Assembly: GCA_947627665.1 (NCBI GenBank)
Contig: CANQWX010000004.1
Span: 1 to 64,000 of the forward strand
Length of the DNA stretch: 64,000 nucleotides
Direction: 5' to 3'
Source: an uncultured Clostridia bacterium
Lineage (GTDB): Bacteria > Bacillota > Clostridia > Christensenellales > Borkfalkiaceae
A program made the translations under genes and the position numbers. Below, piece after piece: positions 1 to 7,002 of the stretch (position 1 is its first letter; every line of letters begins with the position of its first letter). The notes below the pieces were generated by a model. It was not told the DNA's origin. It worked only from the letters and a program-made list of their open reading frames with translations, and searched no databases.

Positions 1-111
1 GACGACGAGCAAATGCAGCAGTTCGTGGAAATGTGTTTCGATCCATCCTCTCCCGCTAACGCAAGGCTCAAAGAAACGCTACTCGATCTCTTAAAGGAGC
101 AGAAGAAATGA
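1..111 (+). CDS. C-terminal tail of an unidentified protein (partial)
   Basis: An open frame runs from base 1 to a TGA at 109-111 and gives about 36 residues, ending in LLDLLKEQKK. Its stop overlaps the ATG of the following recombinase (ATGA), so the two were probably translated together. Small proteins directly upstream of large serine recombinases are common in mobile elements, but too little of this one is present to name it. That it is the end of a real gene is inferred from the overlap and the helical, charged composition. Confidence 0.55.
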   Translation, partial: DDEQMQQFVEMCFDPSSPANARLKETLLDLLKEQKK

Positions 112-1619
112 AAGCCGTGATTTATGCCCGCTATTCGAGCGACAACCAAACGGAAGCCTCTATCGAGGGGCAACTCCGCGAATGTAAAGAATTTGCCGAG
201 AAGAACGATATTGTCATTATCGGCGAATACATAGACCGCGCTCTTTCGGCAAAGACGGACAACCGCCCCGAATTTCAGCATATGATAAAGGACAGCTACC
301 GCAAGGTGTTCGACACGGTGCTTGTTTGGAAAGTTGACCGTTTTGCCCGAAACCGTTACGACAGCGCACACTATAAAAATATCCTTAAAAAGAACGGCGT
401 AAAAGTCGTTTCCGCAAAGGAACATATCGGTGAAGGCTCGGAAGGCATTATCCTTGAGGCTATGCTTGAGGGCTATGCAGAATACTATTCGGTGGAACTC
501 GCAGAAAAGATAAATCGCGGTCTGACCGAAAACGCCTTGAAAGGCAAACTCAACGGCGGCAGTATTCCCTTCGGCTATACGCTCACCAAAGAAAAGAGCC
601 TTGCCGTGGACGAGGAAGCCGCGCCTATCGTGGTAGAGATTTTCACGCGCTATGCCGAGGGCGAAACGATGACGGAGATAGCCAAAGATATGACGTTGCG
701 CGGCGTAAAATCGAAGTACGGCAACCGTATCACTTTGAATATCGTTCATCATATGTTAAAGAACCGTCGGTATTTGGGCGAATACCGTTTTCGCGATATT
801 GTCCACCCCAACGCTTTCCCCGCTATCGTATCGGAAGAACTCTTTGAGCGGGTACAGCAGAAAATGCAGAAAAATCAGAAAGCGCCCGCCCGCCATAAGG
901 CAGAGGACGACTACATTTTAACCGCAAAATTACGGTGCGGAAAATGCGGTGCGCTTATGGTCGGAGAAAGCGGAACGAGCAAGACGGGCGCGGTTCATCA
1001 CTATTACAAATGCGCTAACGCCAAGAAACGAAAGGATTGCAACAAGAAACCCGTCAAGAAATAGTGGATAGAAAATCTCGTCGTCAATTACACGATGAAG
1101 GTCGTGATGGACGACAATTTGGTCGACATCATTTCAGATCGAATTTTGGATTTGCTTTCCCACGAAAGTAGCAAAATTCCCCAATTACAGGCAAGGTTGA
1201 AAGAAGTTGACGGCTATATAGAAAACCTGCTCAATGCGATACAGCAAGGGCTGTTCAACGCCTCGGCAAAAAAGCGGCTTGACGAATTGGAAGAAGCGAG
1301 AGCGGAAATCGAAACGGCGATATACAGCGAACAACTCCAAAAGCCCGAAATCACGAAAGACCACATTGTCTGCTTCATCGAGCGTTACCGCAAGATAAAC
1401 GTCAATGACTTGGAAAACCGAAAGCGGCTGATTGATACCTTTGTAAATAGTATCTACCTGTTCGATGACAAGATTGTGTTCGCTTTCAATTATAAGGACG
1501 GCACAAGGGAGCTGACCTTAAAAGAATTGGAAGAAGAATTGAGTTCGGATTTGGATGGAGCAACTCCACCACGCAAGGGACGGTTTTGCCGTCCTTTTTG
1601 CATGGTGGAGATAGCGTAA
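108..1619 (+). pseudogene. large serine recombinase interrupted by an in-frame amber codon
   Basis: The first part (108-1064, 318 aa) has the N-terminal resolvase domain with the ARYSSDNQ catalytic-serine motif near residues 7-14, a central recombinase domain, and a zinc ribbon (CGKCG about 40 residues before the stop, then CANAKKRKDC). A TAG at 1062-1064 ends it. The same frame continues at once with WIENLVVNYTM and a coiled-coil tail to 1619, which is how intact members of this family continue. Family members normally carry an acidic residue at the TAG position, so a single GAG-to-TAG change explains the break. Amber is used as a normal stop elsewhere (end of the TPR gene at 42261). A 318-aa product lacking the coiled coil is probably inactive. 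The last roughly 20 residues are encoded by a palindromic repeat, so the C-terminus may also be altered. Confidence 0.85.
1566..1608. repeat. palindromic intergenic-type repeat, copy 1
   Basis: An imperfect palindrome: CCACGCAAGGGACGG, a short loop, then CCGTCC and TGCATGGTGG. A second copy lies at 2817-2852 with the same arms and small differences in the loop and T-run. Here it encodes the last residues of the recombinase frame and could also act as a terminator hairpin. Confidence 0.8.
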
Positions 1620-1693
1620 AGAAGAAAAACGTGCATTCGGATTCTCCCCTCGGCGGACTTTTCATGAAATGGTCTGCAAGATAACTGCCTCGC

Positions 1694-1722
1694 TTGATTT
1701 TTTTGCGATTTTATGTTAAAAT
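1694..1722 (+). promoter_or_regulatory. sigma-A type promoter for the 1760 gene
   Basis: TTGATT (1694-1699), a 17-nt spacer and TAAAAT (1717-1722), lying 38 nt before the ATG in a strongly AT-rich stretch. Confidence 0.55.
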
Positions 1723-1759
1723 GCAAAATATAATAAATCTTTTTGGATAAGGAATTCGT

Positions 1760-2377
1760 ATGAAACATGAGATTGAAATAATCGTTGATTATGTTGAAGG
1801 GAAATTGAATATATGTGATTTTAGAGAAGAATTCTTAAATAATCATAAATTAAAACGATTATTGGAAAATAAGGTTGTTATTGCGTGTTATAAAAATTAT
1901 GATTATAATCTCTTTGATTATTTATATAGACAGCTAAATCCCCAGACTAATAATTGGAACAATATTTATTCAAGATATGTGCTATGGTTCAATCTCAGAA
2001 CATTTTTGAGCTACAACAATATTCCATTTAACGAATATACGAAATATGATGAAGACTATGCTTTTTTGTTGGAAATCCAACCATGTTGGCTGGATATTAC
2101 CGACGATCAAGGGATATTTGACAAAATAATTGCGGAAGTGCCGAAAGATTTATCGAAAACGAAACGTATACAATGGGGTAAAAATAAACTTAAGGAACTA
2201 TTCAAATATGACAAGACTTATCCGCGTTGGATACAAGATCCCGAGTGGCCGATCGTTGACGGAAAACCGCTTGTATTCGCCCACCAACAAAAGGCAGGCA
2301 AAGACGATGAACGTACATATTACTGTTTCTACGATCCGGAAACAGGGACCCAAACAATAATTACTCAAAGTTATTAA
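1760..2377 (+). CDS. unknown AT-rich accessory protein, possibly of immunity-protein type
   Basis: A 205-aa soluble protein of unrecognised family with no signal peptide or membrane segment. It is rich in Asn, Tyr, Lys and Ile, and its base composition is far more AT-rich than the core genes, which points to transfer. The C-terminal part (WIQDPEWPIVDGKPLVF, then YDPETG) resembles the ends of small bacterial proteins often found beside polymorphic toxins; this is a weak, remembered resemblance and not proof of function. It is followed after 25 nt by a small zinc-ribbon gene on the same strand, so the two probably form one transcript. No toxin gene is recognised nearby. Confidence 0.7.
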   Translation: MKHEIEIIVDYVEGKLNICDFREEFLNNHKLKRLLENKVVIACYKNYDYNLFDYLYRQLNPQTNNWNNIYSRYVLWFNLRTFLSYNNIPFNEYTKYDEDYAFLLEIQPCWLDITDDQGIFDKIIAEVPKDLSKTKRIQWGKNKLKELFKYDKTYPRWIQDPEWPIVDGKPLVFAHQQKAGKDDERTYYCFYDPETGTQTIITQSY

Positions 2378-2402
2378 CATGGACCATGATGGAGGATCAT
2401 TG

Positions 2403-2657
2403 ATGGGAAAAGGTATTTTAATTGCGCATCCTTGTCCACGCTGTGGAACGGAAGGCGGAGTATATGCCGTCAAAAACAAAAAGAATGGTGCGCTTTGGGC
2501 GTACTGTGACGAATGTGATACTCTGTGGGAAACAATAGAAGACATTCAAAACGAAGTATATTTTAATAATCGAAGTGCAGAATTTGAATGGGGCGGATAC
2601 GCTACATTGGAAGAAGTGAAAGGATTCGGTTGGGGAAAATATATTATAGAAGATTGA
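2403..2657 (+). CDS. small zinc-ribbon protein
   Basis: An 84-aa protein with two CxxC pairs (HPCPRCG near residue 10 and CDEC near residue 34), which would bind one structural zinc. The rest is acidic and aromatic (EFEWGGY, GFGWGKY). The start at 2403 is preferred because GGAGG at 2391-2395 lies 7 nt upstream; an in-frame ATG at 2379 has no such site. It follows the AT-rich unknown gene and shares its composition. Function unknown; a companion of the upstream protein is possible. Confidence 0.65.
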   Translation: MGKGILIAHPCPRCGTEGGVYAVKNKKNGALWAYCDECDTLWETIEDIQNEVYFNNRSAEFEWGGYATLEEVKGFGWGKYIIED

Positions 2658-2732
2658 CGGGTTAGTGATGGCGTTCGCCACTTTCTTACGCCTTTTTTAC
2701 AAAAGGCTTTTCTTTGTGGAGGCGCCTCCTCT

Positions 2733-2767
2733 TCCCGAAAAATCTTGCTTCGCAATCTTTTTCGGGA
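2733..2767. repeat. hairpin repeat of the CGAAAAATCTT...TCTTTTTCG family
   Basis: An inverted repeat with arms TCCCGAAAAA and TTTTTCGGGA around a GCTTCGC core. The same core with longer arms recurs at 6908-6946. It lies in a non-coding stretch (2658-2808) that shows no gene. Confidence 0.6.
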
Positions 2768-2808
2768 TCGTTTGATGAAGCGCGGCACGAGCGTGGAGCG
2801 CGAAGTAC

Positions 2809-3357
2809 TCACGCGCACCACGCAAGGGACGGCTTTGCCGTCCTTGCATGGTCGGAAAGAATGCTTTTACAGTATGCAAAAGCTTCATCACCGATCCCAA
2901 TGACACCGTTTGGAATTTCTACAGAATAGCTCTTCCCATGATATTTCTTTAATACGCCATGTTCAATTTCAAATCCCTCTTGAGGTTCTATGCTTTGCGG
3001 CGTTGCTTGCGGTAAAATCGGCGCAGAATATGTAGGCACCGGTTTAACGGGGGGCGTCCATTCGATGTTTCTATATTTCCGTTTATAACTTTTCAACTTT
3101 GCAGTGTCATTATATTGGAGAGCGATGTCTATGTCGGACTCTGTGTCGGGATCCATAATGACCCAAGAAAAATCACCGATTGTGCCACACGCCTTACAAT
3201 GATATTTTGTAGTGGTTTTTGTCTTTCCGCCGACTCCGGCTGCCGCGCCGGGCGCGCCGAATATGAGTGACCCAAAAAGCCCTTTCCCCCAACTATACTT
3301 TGATGTCTGTTGTCTATCAACATCTATATTTGTGCTGCCGCATTCTTTACATCTCAT
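2809..3357 (-). pseudogene. zinc-ribbon protein with a truncated BspA-type leucine-rich repeat
   Basis: The 182-aa frame begins with CKECG and has a second Cys pair at CKACG (about residues 55-59), giving an N-terminal zinc ribbon interrupted by a Gly/Ala-rich stretch. After a Pro-rich linker comes FEIEHGVLKKYHG and IGDEAFAYC, which is the start of a TpLRR/BspA-like leucine-rich repeat. Such repeats normally continue for many copies. Here the frame runs straight into the palindromic repeat and stops within about 15 residues, so the gene has probably lost its 3' end. The start follows AAGGAG and a good promoter. Confidence 0.65.
2817..2852. repeat. palindromic repeat, copy 2, at a truncated gene end
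   Basis: The second copy of the palindrome at 1566-1608: ACCACGCAAGGGACGG, loop, CCGTCC, TGCATGGT. On the minus strand it supplies the last codons of the truncated zinc-ribbon/LRR gene, so the element appears to have entered or replaced coding sequence. Confidence 0.75.
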
Positions 3358-3387
3358 AATGGTTCTCCTTTGATATTTATTGGTAGT

Positions 3388-3416
3388 ATTATATACTACT
3401 TTATCCTACTCGTCAA
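3388..3416 (-). promoter_or_regulatory. promoter of the zinc-ribbon/LRR gene
   Basis: Read on the minus strand: TTGACG (3411-3416), a 17-nt spacer and TATAAT (3388-3393), followed by AAGGAG before the ATG at 3357. Confidence 0.75.
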
Positions 3417-3470
3417 GAGCAAATAAGATAAATGTTATAATTTTTTTATAAAATAAATAGCGGGTGACTT

Positions 3471-3620
3471 ATGAAACCATTAAAAGAAAAGATAAGTATT
3501 ACGATAGATTCCGATTTGTTGGAAAAGCTGAAAGAAGAAGCGGAGAAAGACGATCGCTCGCTTTCGCAATTTATCAATTTGATTTTGCGAAAATATCTAA
3601 AATCGCACTATGATGACTGA
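3471..3620 (+). CDS. small ribbon-helix-helix (CopG/Arc-like) DNA-binding protein
   Basis: A 49-aa protein. A beta-strand-like KISITIDSDLLEKLKEEA is followed by the helix SLSQFINLILRKYL, the pattern of ribbon-helix-helix repressors and antitoxins that bind DNA as dimers. The ATG is preceded by a weak GGGTGA. The gene is AT-rich like the rest of the accessory patch. No toxin-like partner is adjacent (the next features are tRNAs on the other strand), so it is either a lone regulator or what remains of a larger module. Confidence 0.75.
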   Translation: MKPLKEKISITIDSDLLEKLKEEAEKDDRSLSQFINLILRKYLKSHYDD

Positions 3621-3654
3621 TTTACGAACTTTTTCTCTGAACGCGCTTATTACG

Positions 3655-3690
3655 AAAAGAGGGCTGACTTAAAAGTCGGTCCTCTTTTCT
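3655..3690. terminator. bidirectional terminator between the RHH gene and the tRNAs
   Basis: A hairpin with arms AAAAGAGG...TGACTT and AAGTC...CCTCTTTT. It ends in T on both strands, so it can serve both the plus-strand RHH gene and the minus-strand tRNA pair. Confidence 0.7.
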
Positions 3691-3766
3691 TGGTGGAGAT
3701 AACGAGATTCGAACTCGTGACCTCTGCGTTGCGAACGCAGCGCTCTACCAACTGAGCCATATCCCC
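3691..3766 (-). tRNA. tRNA-Ala (anticodon CGC)
   Basis: A complete 76-nt cloverleaf with encoded CCA. The anticodon loop is TTCGCAA, giving CGC, which reads GCG. The acceptor stem GGGGATA/TATCTCC contains the G3:U70 pair that marks alanine tRNAs. It lies one base from tRNA-Val and is presumably co-transcribed with it. Confidence 0.95.
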
Positions 3767-3767
3767 A

Positions 3768-3844
3768 TGGTGGGAACAACAGGGCTCGAACCTGTGACCT
3801 CACGCATGTGAAGCGTGCGCTCTAACCAACTGAGCTATGCTCCC
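3768..3844 (-). tRNA. tRNA-Val (anticodon CAC)
   Basis: A complete 77-nt cloverleaf with encoded CCA. The anticodon loop TTCACAT gives CAC, which reads GTG. The acceptor stem is GGGAGCA/TGTTCCC, with a T-loop GGTTCGAGCC. It is the first gene of a tRNA-Val/tRNA-Ala pair. Confidence 0.95.
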
Positions 3845-3857
3845 GAAAGCACGTTCT

Positions 3858-3886
3858 ATTTTACATGCTTTTTTTTGTTCTGTCAA
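3858..3886 (-). promoter_or_regulatory. promoter of the tRNA-Val/tRNA-Ala pair
   Basis: Minus strand: TTGACA (3881-3886), 17-nt spacer, TAAAAT (3858-3863), ending 13 nt before the tRNA 5' end. The tRNAs therefore do not depend on the upstream fumarase promoter. Confidence 0.8.
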
Positions 3887-3915
3887 CCGTTTTTCAAGAG
3901 AAATTTCGTCTTTTC

Positions 3916-4443
3916 TCAATTCCGCCGATAGATGCTTTCCCCGAAGCAGTCCATTGCGACGACGAGGGGAAGGTCCTTCATCTGCATTTCGTAAACGGCT
4001 TCACTCAACAGGTCGGGGAAGGCAACGCACCGCATGCTTTGTACCGCGTTTCCGCAGATCGCGCCCGCTCCGCCGATCGCGGCAAAGTACACTTTTTTGT
4101 TGCGCACGAGCGCCTTTGCCGTTTCTTCATTCATTTCTCCCTTCCCGATCATGCCGCCCAGTCCCAAATCGAGCAAGCGGGGAGCAAAGGTTTCCATTCT
4201 TGCCGAGGTCGTTGGCCCGCAGCTCCCGCAAGCTTTTCCCTCGGGCGCGGGACATGGCCCCGCATAATAGATCACCGCGTTTTCGAGCGGAAAGGGCAGG
4301 GGCTTCCTGTTGTCCAATAACTCGAAAAGCCGCTTATGCGCGCAGTCGCGGGCGGTGTAGACCGTTCCCGAGAGCAGGACGGCGTCCCCCGCATGCAACG
4401 ACGCGATGTCCTCTGCCGTAAGGGGCAGGCGCAGTTTTTTCAT
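3916..4443 (-). CDS. fumB: fumarate hydratase, class I, beta subunit
   Basis: A 175-aa protein homologous to the C-terminal half of class I fumarases and the beta subunit of L(+)-tartrate dehydratase (TtdB). It begins MKKLRLPLTAEDIASL and contains YYAGPCPAPEGKACGSCGPTTS, the carboxylate-binding segment of the family, and the IGKGEM motif. With the alpha subunit it forms an oxygen-sensitive [4Fe-4S] enzyme that interconverts fumarate and malate in the cytoplasm. Its ATG overlaps the alpha stop (ATGA), which implies translational coupling. Tartrate dehydratase is the alternative; fumarase is more likely in an anaerobe, and nothing nearby concerns tartrate. Confidence 0.9.
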   Translation of the reverse strand: MKKLRLPLTAEDIASLHAGDAVLLSGTVYTARDCAHKRLFELLDNRKPLPFPLENAVIYYAGPCPAPEGKACGSCGPTTSARMETFAPRLLDLGLGGMIGKGEMNEETAKALVRNKKVYFAAIGGAGAICGNAVQSMRCVAFPDLLSEAVYEMQMKDLPLVVAMDCFGESIYRRN

Positions 4444-5279
4444 CAGAGCACCTCCTTCTCGCAGCGGATGCAGTGGCATTGGAGATTGACGGCGACGGGA
4501 AGCCCCGCGATATGGGTGGGGGCGATCTCGCAGCTCACGCCGAGCGCGGTGACTTTTCCGCCGAAGCCCTGCGCGCCGATCCCGAGCGCATTGACGCGCT
4601 TTAGCGCTTCCTCTTCGAGCCTTGCGACGTCCGCGCGGGGATTTCTGCTTCCCACTTCCCTCGTCAGCGCCTTTTTTGCGAGAAAGGCGCAGCTGTCGAA
4701 GGAGCCGCCAAGTCCCACGCCGACATACACGGGCGGGCAAGGACGGGAGCCTGCCTTTTCGACTGTTTCCGTGATAAAGCGCAGAACGCCCTCTTCGCCC
4801 TCGGCGGGGGAAAGCATCTTGAGCGCGCTCATGTTCTCGCTGCCGAAACCCTTGGGAAGGAAGGTGACCGAAATAGCGCTCCCTCCGACGAGTTCGACGT
4901 GCAGACATGCGGGCGTATTGTCGCCCGTATTTTTGCGGGTGAGCGGGTCGCAGACGCTCTTGCGGAAATTTCCGTCCGAATACGCCCGCCGGACGCCGTC
5001 GTTTACAGCTTCCGCAAGAGGAGCGCCTTCCAAAAAGATCTCTTGCCCGATCTCGAGCAGAACGACCGCCATGCCCGTATCCTGGCAAACGGGCATTTTT
5101 TCGCAGATCGCGCAGACTTCGTTTTCGAGCACGGTGCGGAGCGCAAAGCGCGCGGCGCCCTCCTCGCGGCGTTCCGCTTCCCGCAGTGCGGCGCGGCAGC
5201 TTTCGGTGAGTGTGCGGCCTGCCCGCAGCGCAAGGCGATAGACGCAATCGCCGATCTCCCTCGTATTTACAGTTCTCAT
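4443..5279 (-). CDS. fumA: fumarate hydratase, class I, alpha subunit
   Basis: A 278-aa catalytic subunit that holds the [4Fe-4S] cluster. Candidate ligand cysteines lie in PVCQDTG, in SVCDPLTRKNTGDNT and in GGSFDSCA, the places expected in split class I fumarases. It precedes the beta subunit with a 4-nt overlap. An upstream in-frame ATG at 5297 lies inside the promoter, so the ATG at 5279 is chosen. The -10 box ends only 6 nt before that ATG and no ribosome binding site fits between them, so the mRNA is probably leaderless. Confidence 0.9.
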   Translation of the reverse strand: MRTVNTREIGDCVYRLALRAGRTLTESCRAALREAERREEGAARFALRTVLENEVCAICEKMPVCQDTGMAVVLLEIGQEIFLEGAPLAEAVNDGVRRAYSDGNFRKSVCDPLTRKNTGDNTPACLHVELVGGSAISVTFLPKGFGSENMSALKMLSPAEGEEGVLRFITETVEKAGSRPCPPVYVGVGLGGSFDSCAFLAKKALTREVGSRNPRADVARLEEEALKRVNALGIGAQGFGGKVTALGVSCEIAPTHIAGLPVAVNLQCHCIRCEKEVL

Positions 5280-5285
5280 GCCAAC

Positions 5286-5313
5286 ATTATAAAACAAATT
5301 TCGGGAAATGCAA
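5286..5313 (-). promoter_or_regulatory. fumarase promoter giving a leaderless transcript
   Basis: Minus strand: TTGCAT (5308-5313), a 16-nt spacer, TATAAT (5286-5291), 6 nt, then the ATG at 5279. Transcription would start on or beside the A of the start codon. Confidence 0.75.
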
Positions 5314-5322
5314 AGTTTTTAT

Positions 5323-5351
5323 TTGGAAAATCCCGAAAAAAACGATATAAT
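5323..5351 (+). promoter_or_regulatory. CPBP/rlmH promoter giving a leaderless transcript
   Basis: TTGGAA (5323-5328), a 17-nt spacer, TATAAT (5346-5351), 6 nt, then the ATG at 5358. It is divergent from the fumarase promoter, and the whole intergenic region is only 78 bp. Confidence 0.75.
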
Positions 5352-5357
5352 GTAGTT

Positions 5358-6296
5358 ATGGAACAAAACGGACCGCAACAAGGTGACCTGCCGCCGAAAA
5401 AGCCGCTCACGGAGAGCGGGCTTTCCTATTCGCTGGCAGCAGTCCTGTCGATGCTCATCGCCTACCTCGTGGCGGCGATCTCCGCCGCAGCCGCGGGGGA
5501 GCGTTACACGGAGCAGAATTGGTACATCTATCTCGCCTATCTGAGCGCGCAGCTCGCCTTTGGCGGCGCGGCCGCTTTCTATTTCTTCCGTAGCAAGGAA
5601 TCGCCGCGGGTGATTTTGCAAAAGACTCACCCCAAGTACTTTCTCATCGCGCTTCTGCTGGAATTCGGGCTTTTGTTCTCGCTCTCCGAATTGAACGGCC
5701 TGTTTGTTTCGGGGTTGGAAAATCTCGGTTATTCCTCGGGCGGCGTGTCGGTGCCCGATCTTTCGGGGTGGGGCTTGTTGCCTGCCATTCTCGTGATCGC
5801 CCTGTTGCCCGCTCTTTTGGAGGAAACCCTCTTCCGCGGCATCCTGACGCGCAAAATGCACGACGGCGGATGGGGGCTTGTCCCTGCCATCCTCATTTCG
5901 GGCGCGCTCTTTTCCCTCTTTCACGGCAGACCCGAGCAGACGGTCTACCAATTTATATGCGGGGTGTGCTTCGCCCTCGTATTTCTGCGCGCGGGGAGCA
6001 TTTTGCCCACGATGCTCGCGCATTTTGCCAACAATGCGCTCATCCTCATCCTGGAATCGTGCGGCTTTGGCAATTTCCGCGCCGCGCTGCCGCTGTGGGG
6101 CTATCTCGTCCTCGTCATCTCCGCGGCGGTCTGCCTTTTGGGGACGCTCGTCTATCTGATCTTTTTCGATAAACGCGGCAATCAAAGGGGAGGCGTAAAA
6201 GAAGGCCTTCCGTTCTTCTTGGCGGCGGGAGGCGGCATTCTCATTTGCGCCGTAGAGTGGAGCGTTGCGCTCGCAATGGGGTTCTTGCATGGTTAA
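5358..6296 (+). CDS. CPBP-family intramembrane metalloprotease
   Basis: A 312-aa membrane protein with about eight hydrophobic segments. The CPBP (CaaX protease/bacteriocin-processing, Abi) signature is clear: EETLFRGIL, then ALFSLFHG, then FANNALIL, which supply the Glu, His and Asn residues of the intramembrane active site. The first about 25 residues are polar and cytosolic. Members process prenylated or small peptides or serve in bacteriocin immunity; the substrate here cannot be told. The start at 5358 follows a TATAAT by 6 nt (leaderless). Its end overlaps rlmH by 8 nt. Confidence 0.88.
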   Translation: MEQNGPQQGDLPPKKPLTESGLSYSLAAVLSMLIAYLVAAISAAAAGERYTEQNWYIYLAYLSAQLAFGGAAAFYFFRSKESPRVILQKTHPKYFLIALLLEFGLLFSLSELNGLFVSGLENLGYSSGGVSVPDLSGWGLLPAILVIALLPALLEETLFRGILTRKMHDGGWGLVPAILISGALFSLFHGRPEQTVYQFICGVCFALVFLRAGSILPTMLAHFANNALILILESCGFGNFRAALPLWGYLVLVISAAVCLLGTLVYLIFFDKRGNQRGGVKEGLPFFLAAGGGILICAVEWSVALAMGFLHG

Positions 6297-6723
6297 GATA
6301 ACATTTCTCTGCGTGGGGAAACTGAAAGAGGAATATCTGCGCGCGGCGTGCGCGGAATATCTGAAGCGGCTCTCCCGCTTTTGCAAGGCGGAAGTGAAAG
6401 AACTACCCGAGAGTACCCTCAAAGAGGAGGGCGAAAGTTTGCTCCGCGCCTGCAAAGGACACACGATCGCGCTTGCGGTGGAAGGAAAGGGGTGTTCTTC
6501 CGAAAAATTTGCCGCAAAACTCCAAGCTCTTTGCGACCGTGGGGAGGAGATCACCTTTCTCATCGGCTCCTCCTGCGGGCTGGACGGCAAAGTGAAAGAG
6601 GCGGCAAACGAGCTTTTGTCCTTCTCCGAAATGACCTTTCCGCACCAGCTCATGCGGGTGATCTTGCTCGAACAGGTCTACCGCGCCTTTATGATCAACG
6701 GGGGAGGGGAATACCACAAATAA
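6289..6723 (+). CDS. rlmH: 23S rRNA (pseudouridine1915-N3)-methyltransferase RlmH
   Basis: A 144-aa SPOUT-fold methyltransferase that uses SAM to methylate pseudouridine 1915 in helix 69 of 23S rRNA. It shows the family start MVKITFLCVGKLKE, the glycine-rich TFLIGSSCGL knot segment, and the conserved C-terminus EQVYRAFMINGGGEYHK. The length is typical (about 155 aa). It overlaps the CPBP gene by 8 nt, so it is translated from the same mRNA. Confidence 0.95.
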   Translation: MVKITFLCVGKLKEEYLRAACAEYLKRLSRFCKAEVKELPESTLKEEGESLLRACKGHTIALAVEGKGCSSEKFAAKLQALCDRGEEITFLIGSSCGLDGKVKEAANELLSFSEMTFPHQLMRVILLEQVYRAFMINGGGEYHK

Positions 6724-6725
6724 TT

Positions 6726-6778
6726 TCACGCGTTTCTTTGCTCCGCCCCGTTGGGGCGTTCGAAAAGAAACGCCGTGA
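6726..6778. repeat. dispersed hairpin repeat, family A, copy 1
   Basis: An inverted repeat TCACG..TTTCTTTGCTC, a GC-rich inner hairpin, TTCGAAAAGAAA..CCGTGA, starting 2 nt after the rlmH stop. The same outer arms recur at 29748-29794, just after another gene's stop. It could serve as a terminator-like 3' element. Confidence 0.7.
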
Positions 6779-6835
6779 GGAAACGGGCGTTGGCGGTTTA
6801 ACTTAGTCGCTCTCGCGGTCGCGTTGTCGGACACT

Positions 6836-6897
6836 AAGCCGTAAGCATACGGCAAATTGTGTGCGCTTATGGAAAAGCGTGGTTTTCCAACGCGCAG
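6836..6897. repeat. dispersed 62-bp repeat, family B, copy 1
   Basis: Begins AAGCCGTAAGCATACGGC, contains CAAATTGTGTGCGCTTATGG and ends in a hairpin GGAAAA..TTTTCC plus CGCGCAG. A copy of equal length is at 29859-29920, at a similar distance from a family A hairpin. Together with the hairpin at 6908-6946 it fills the gap 6724-7002, which has no gene. Confidence 0.75.
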
Positions 6898-6907
6898 AGG
6901 ATCATAT

Positions 6908-6946
6908 TCACGAAAAATCTTTTGCTTCGCAAAATCTTTTTCCGTG
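6908..6946. repeat. hairpin repeat, second copy of the 2733 element
   Basis: A nearly perfect inverted repeat TCACGAAAAATCTTTTGC / GCAAAATCTTTTTCCGTGA around TTC. It shares its core with the hairpin at 2733-2767. Confidence 0.6.
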
Positions 6947-7002
6947 AAGAAACGTGCGGCTGCAAGCTTGTCGCTTTCATGCGGGCGGGCATAAAATGTT
7001 CC

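Noticed and set aside
108-1619. Alternative genetic code with amber read as sense
   Set aside because: Only this one gene has an internal TAG, and TAG ends the TPR gene at 42261. A point mutation is simpler.
3471-3620. Toxin-antitoxin module built on the RHH protein
   Set aside because: No second small frame of suitable size lies next to it on the same strand. It is followed by a terminator and tRNAs.
3916-5247. A 443-aa minus-strand frame over the fumarase region
   Set aside because: Only its last 175 residues are fumarase beta. The earlier part is an Arg-rich shadow of the alpha subunit in another frame.
5280-5297. Upstream start MFYNVG for fumarase alpha
   Set aside because: These codons lie within the -10 box and its spacer to the start, so they would not be in the mRNA.
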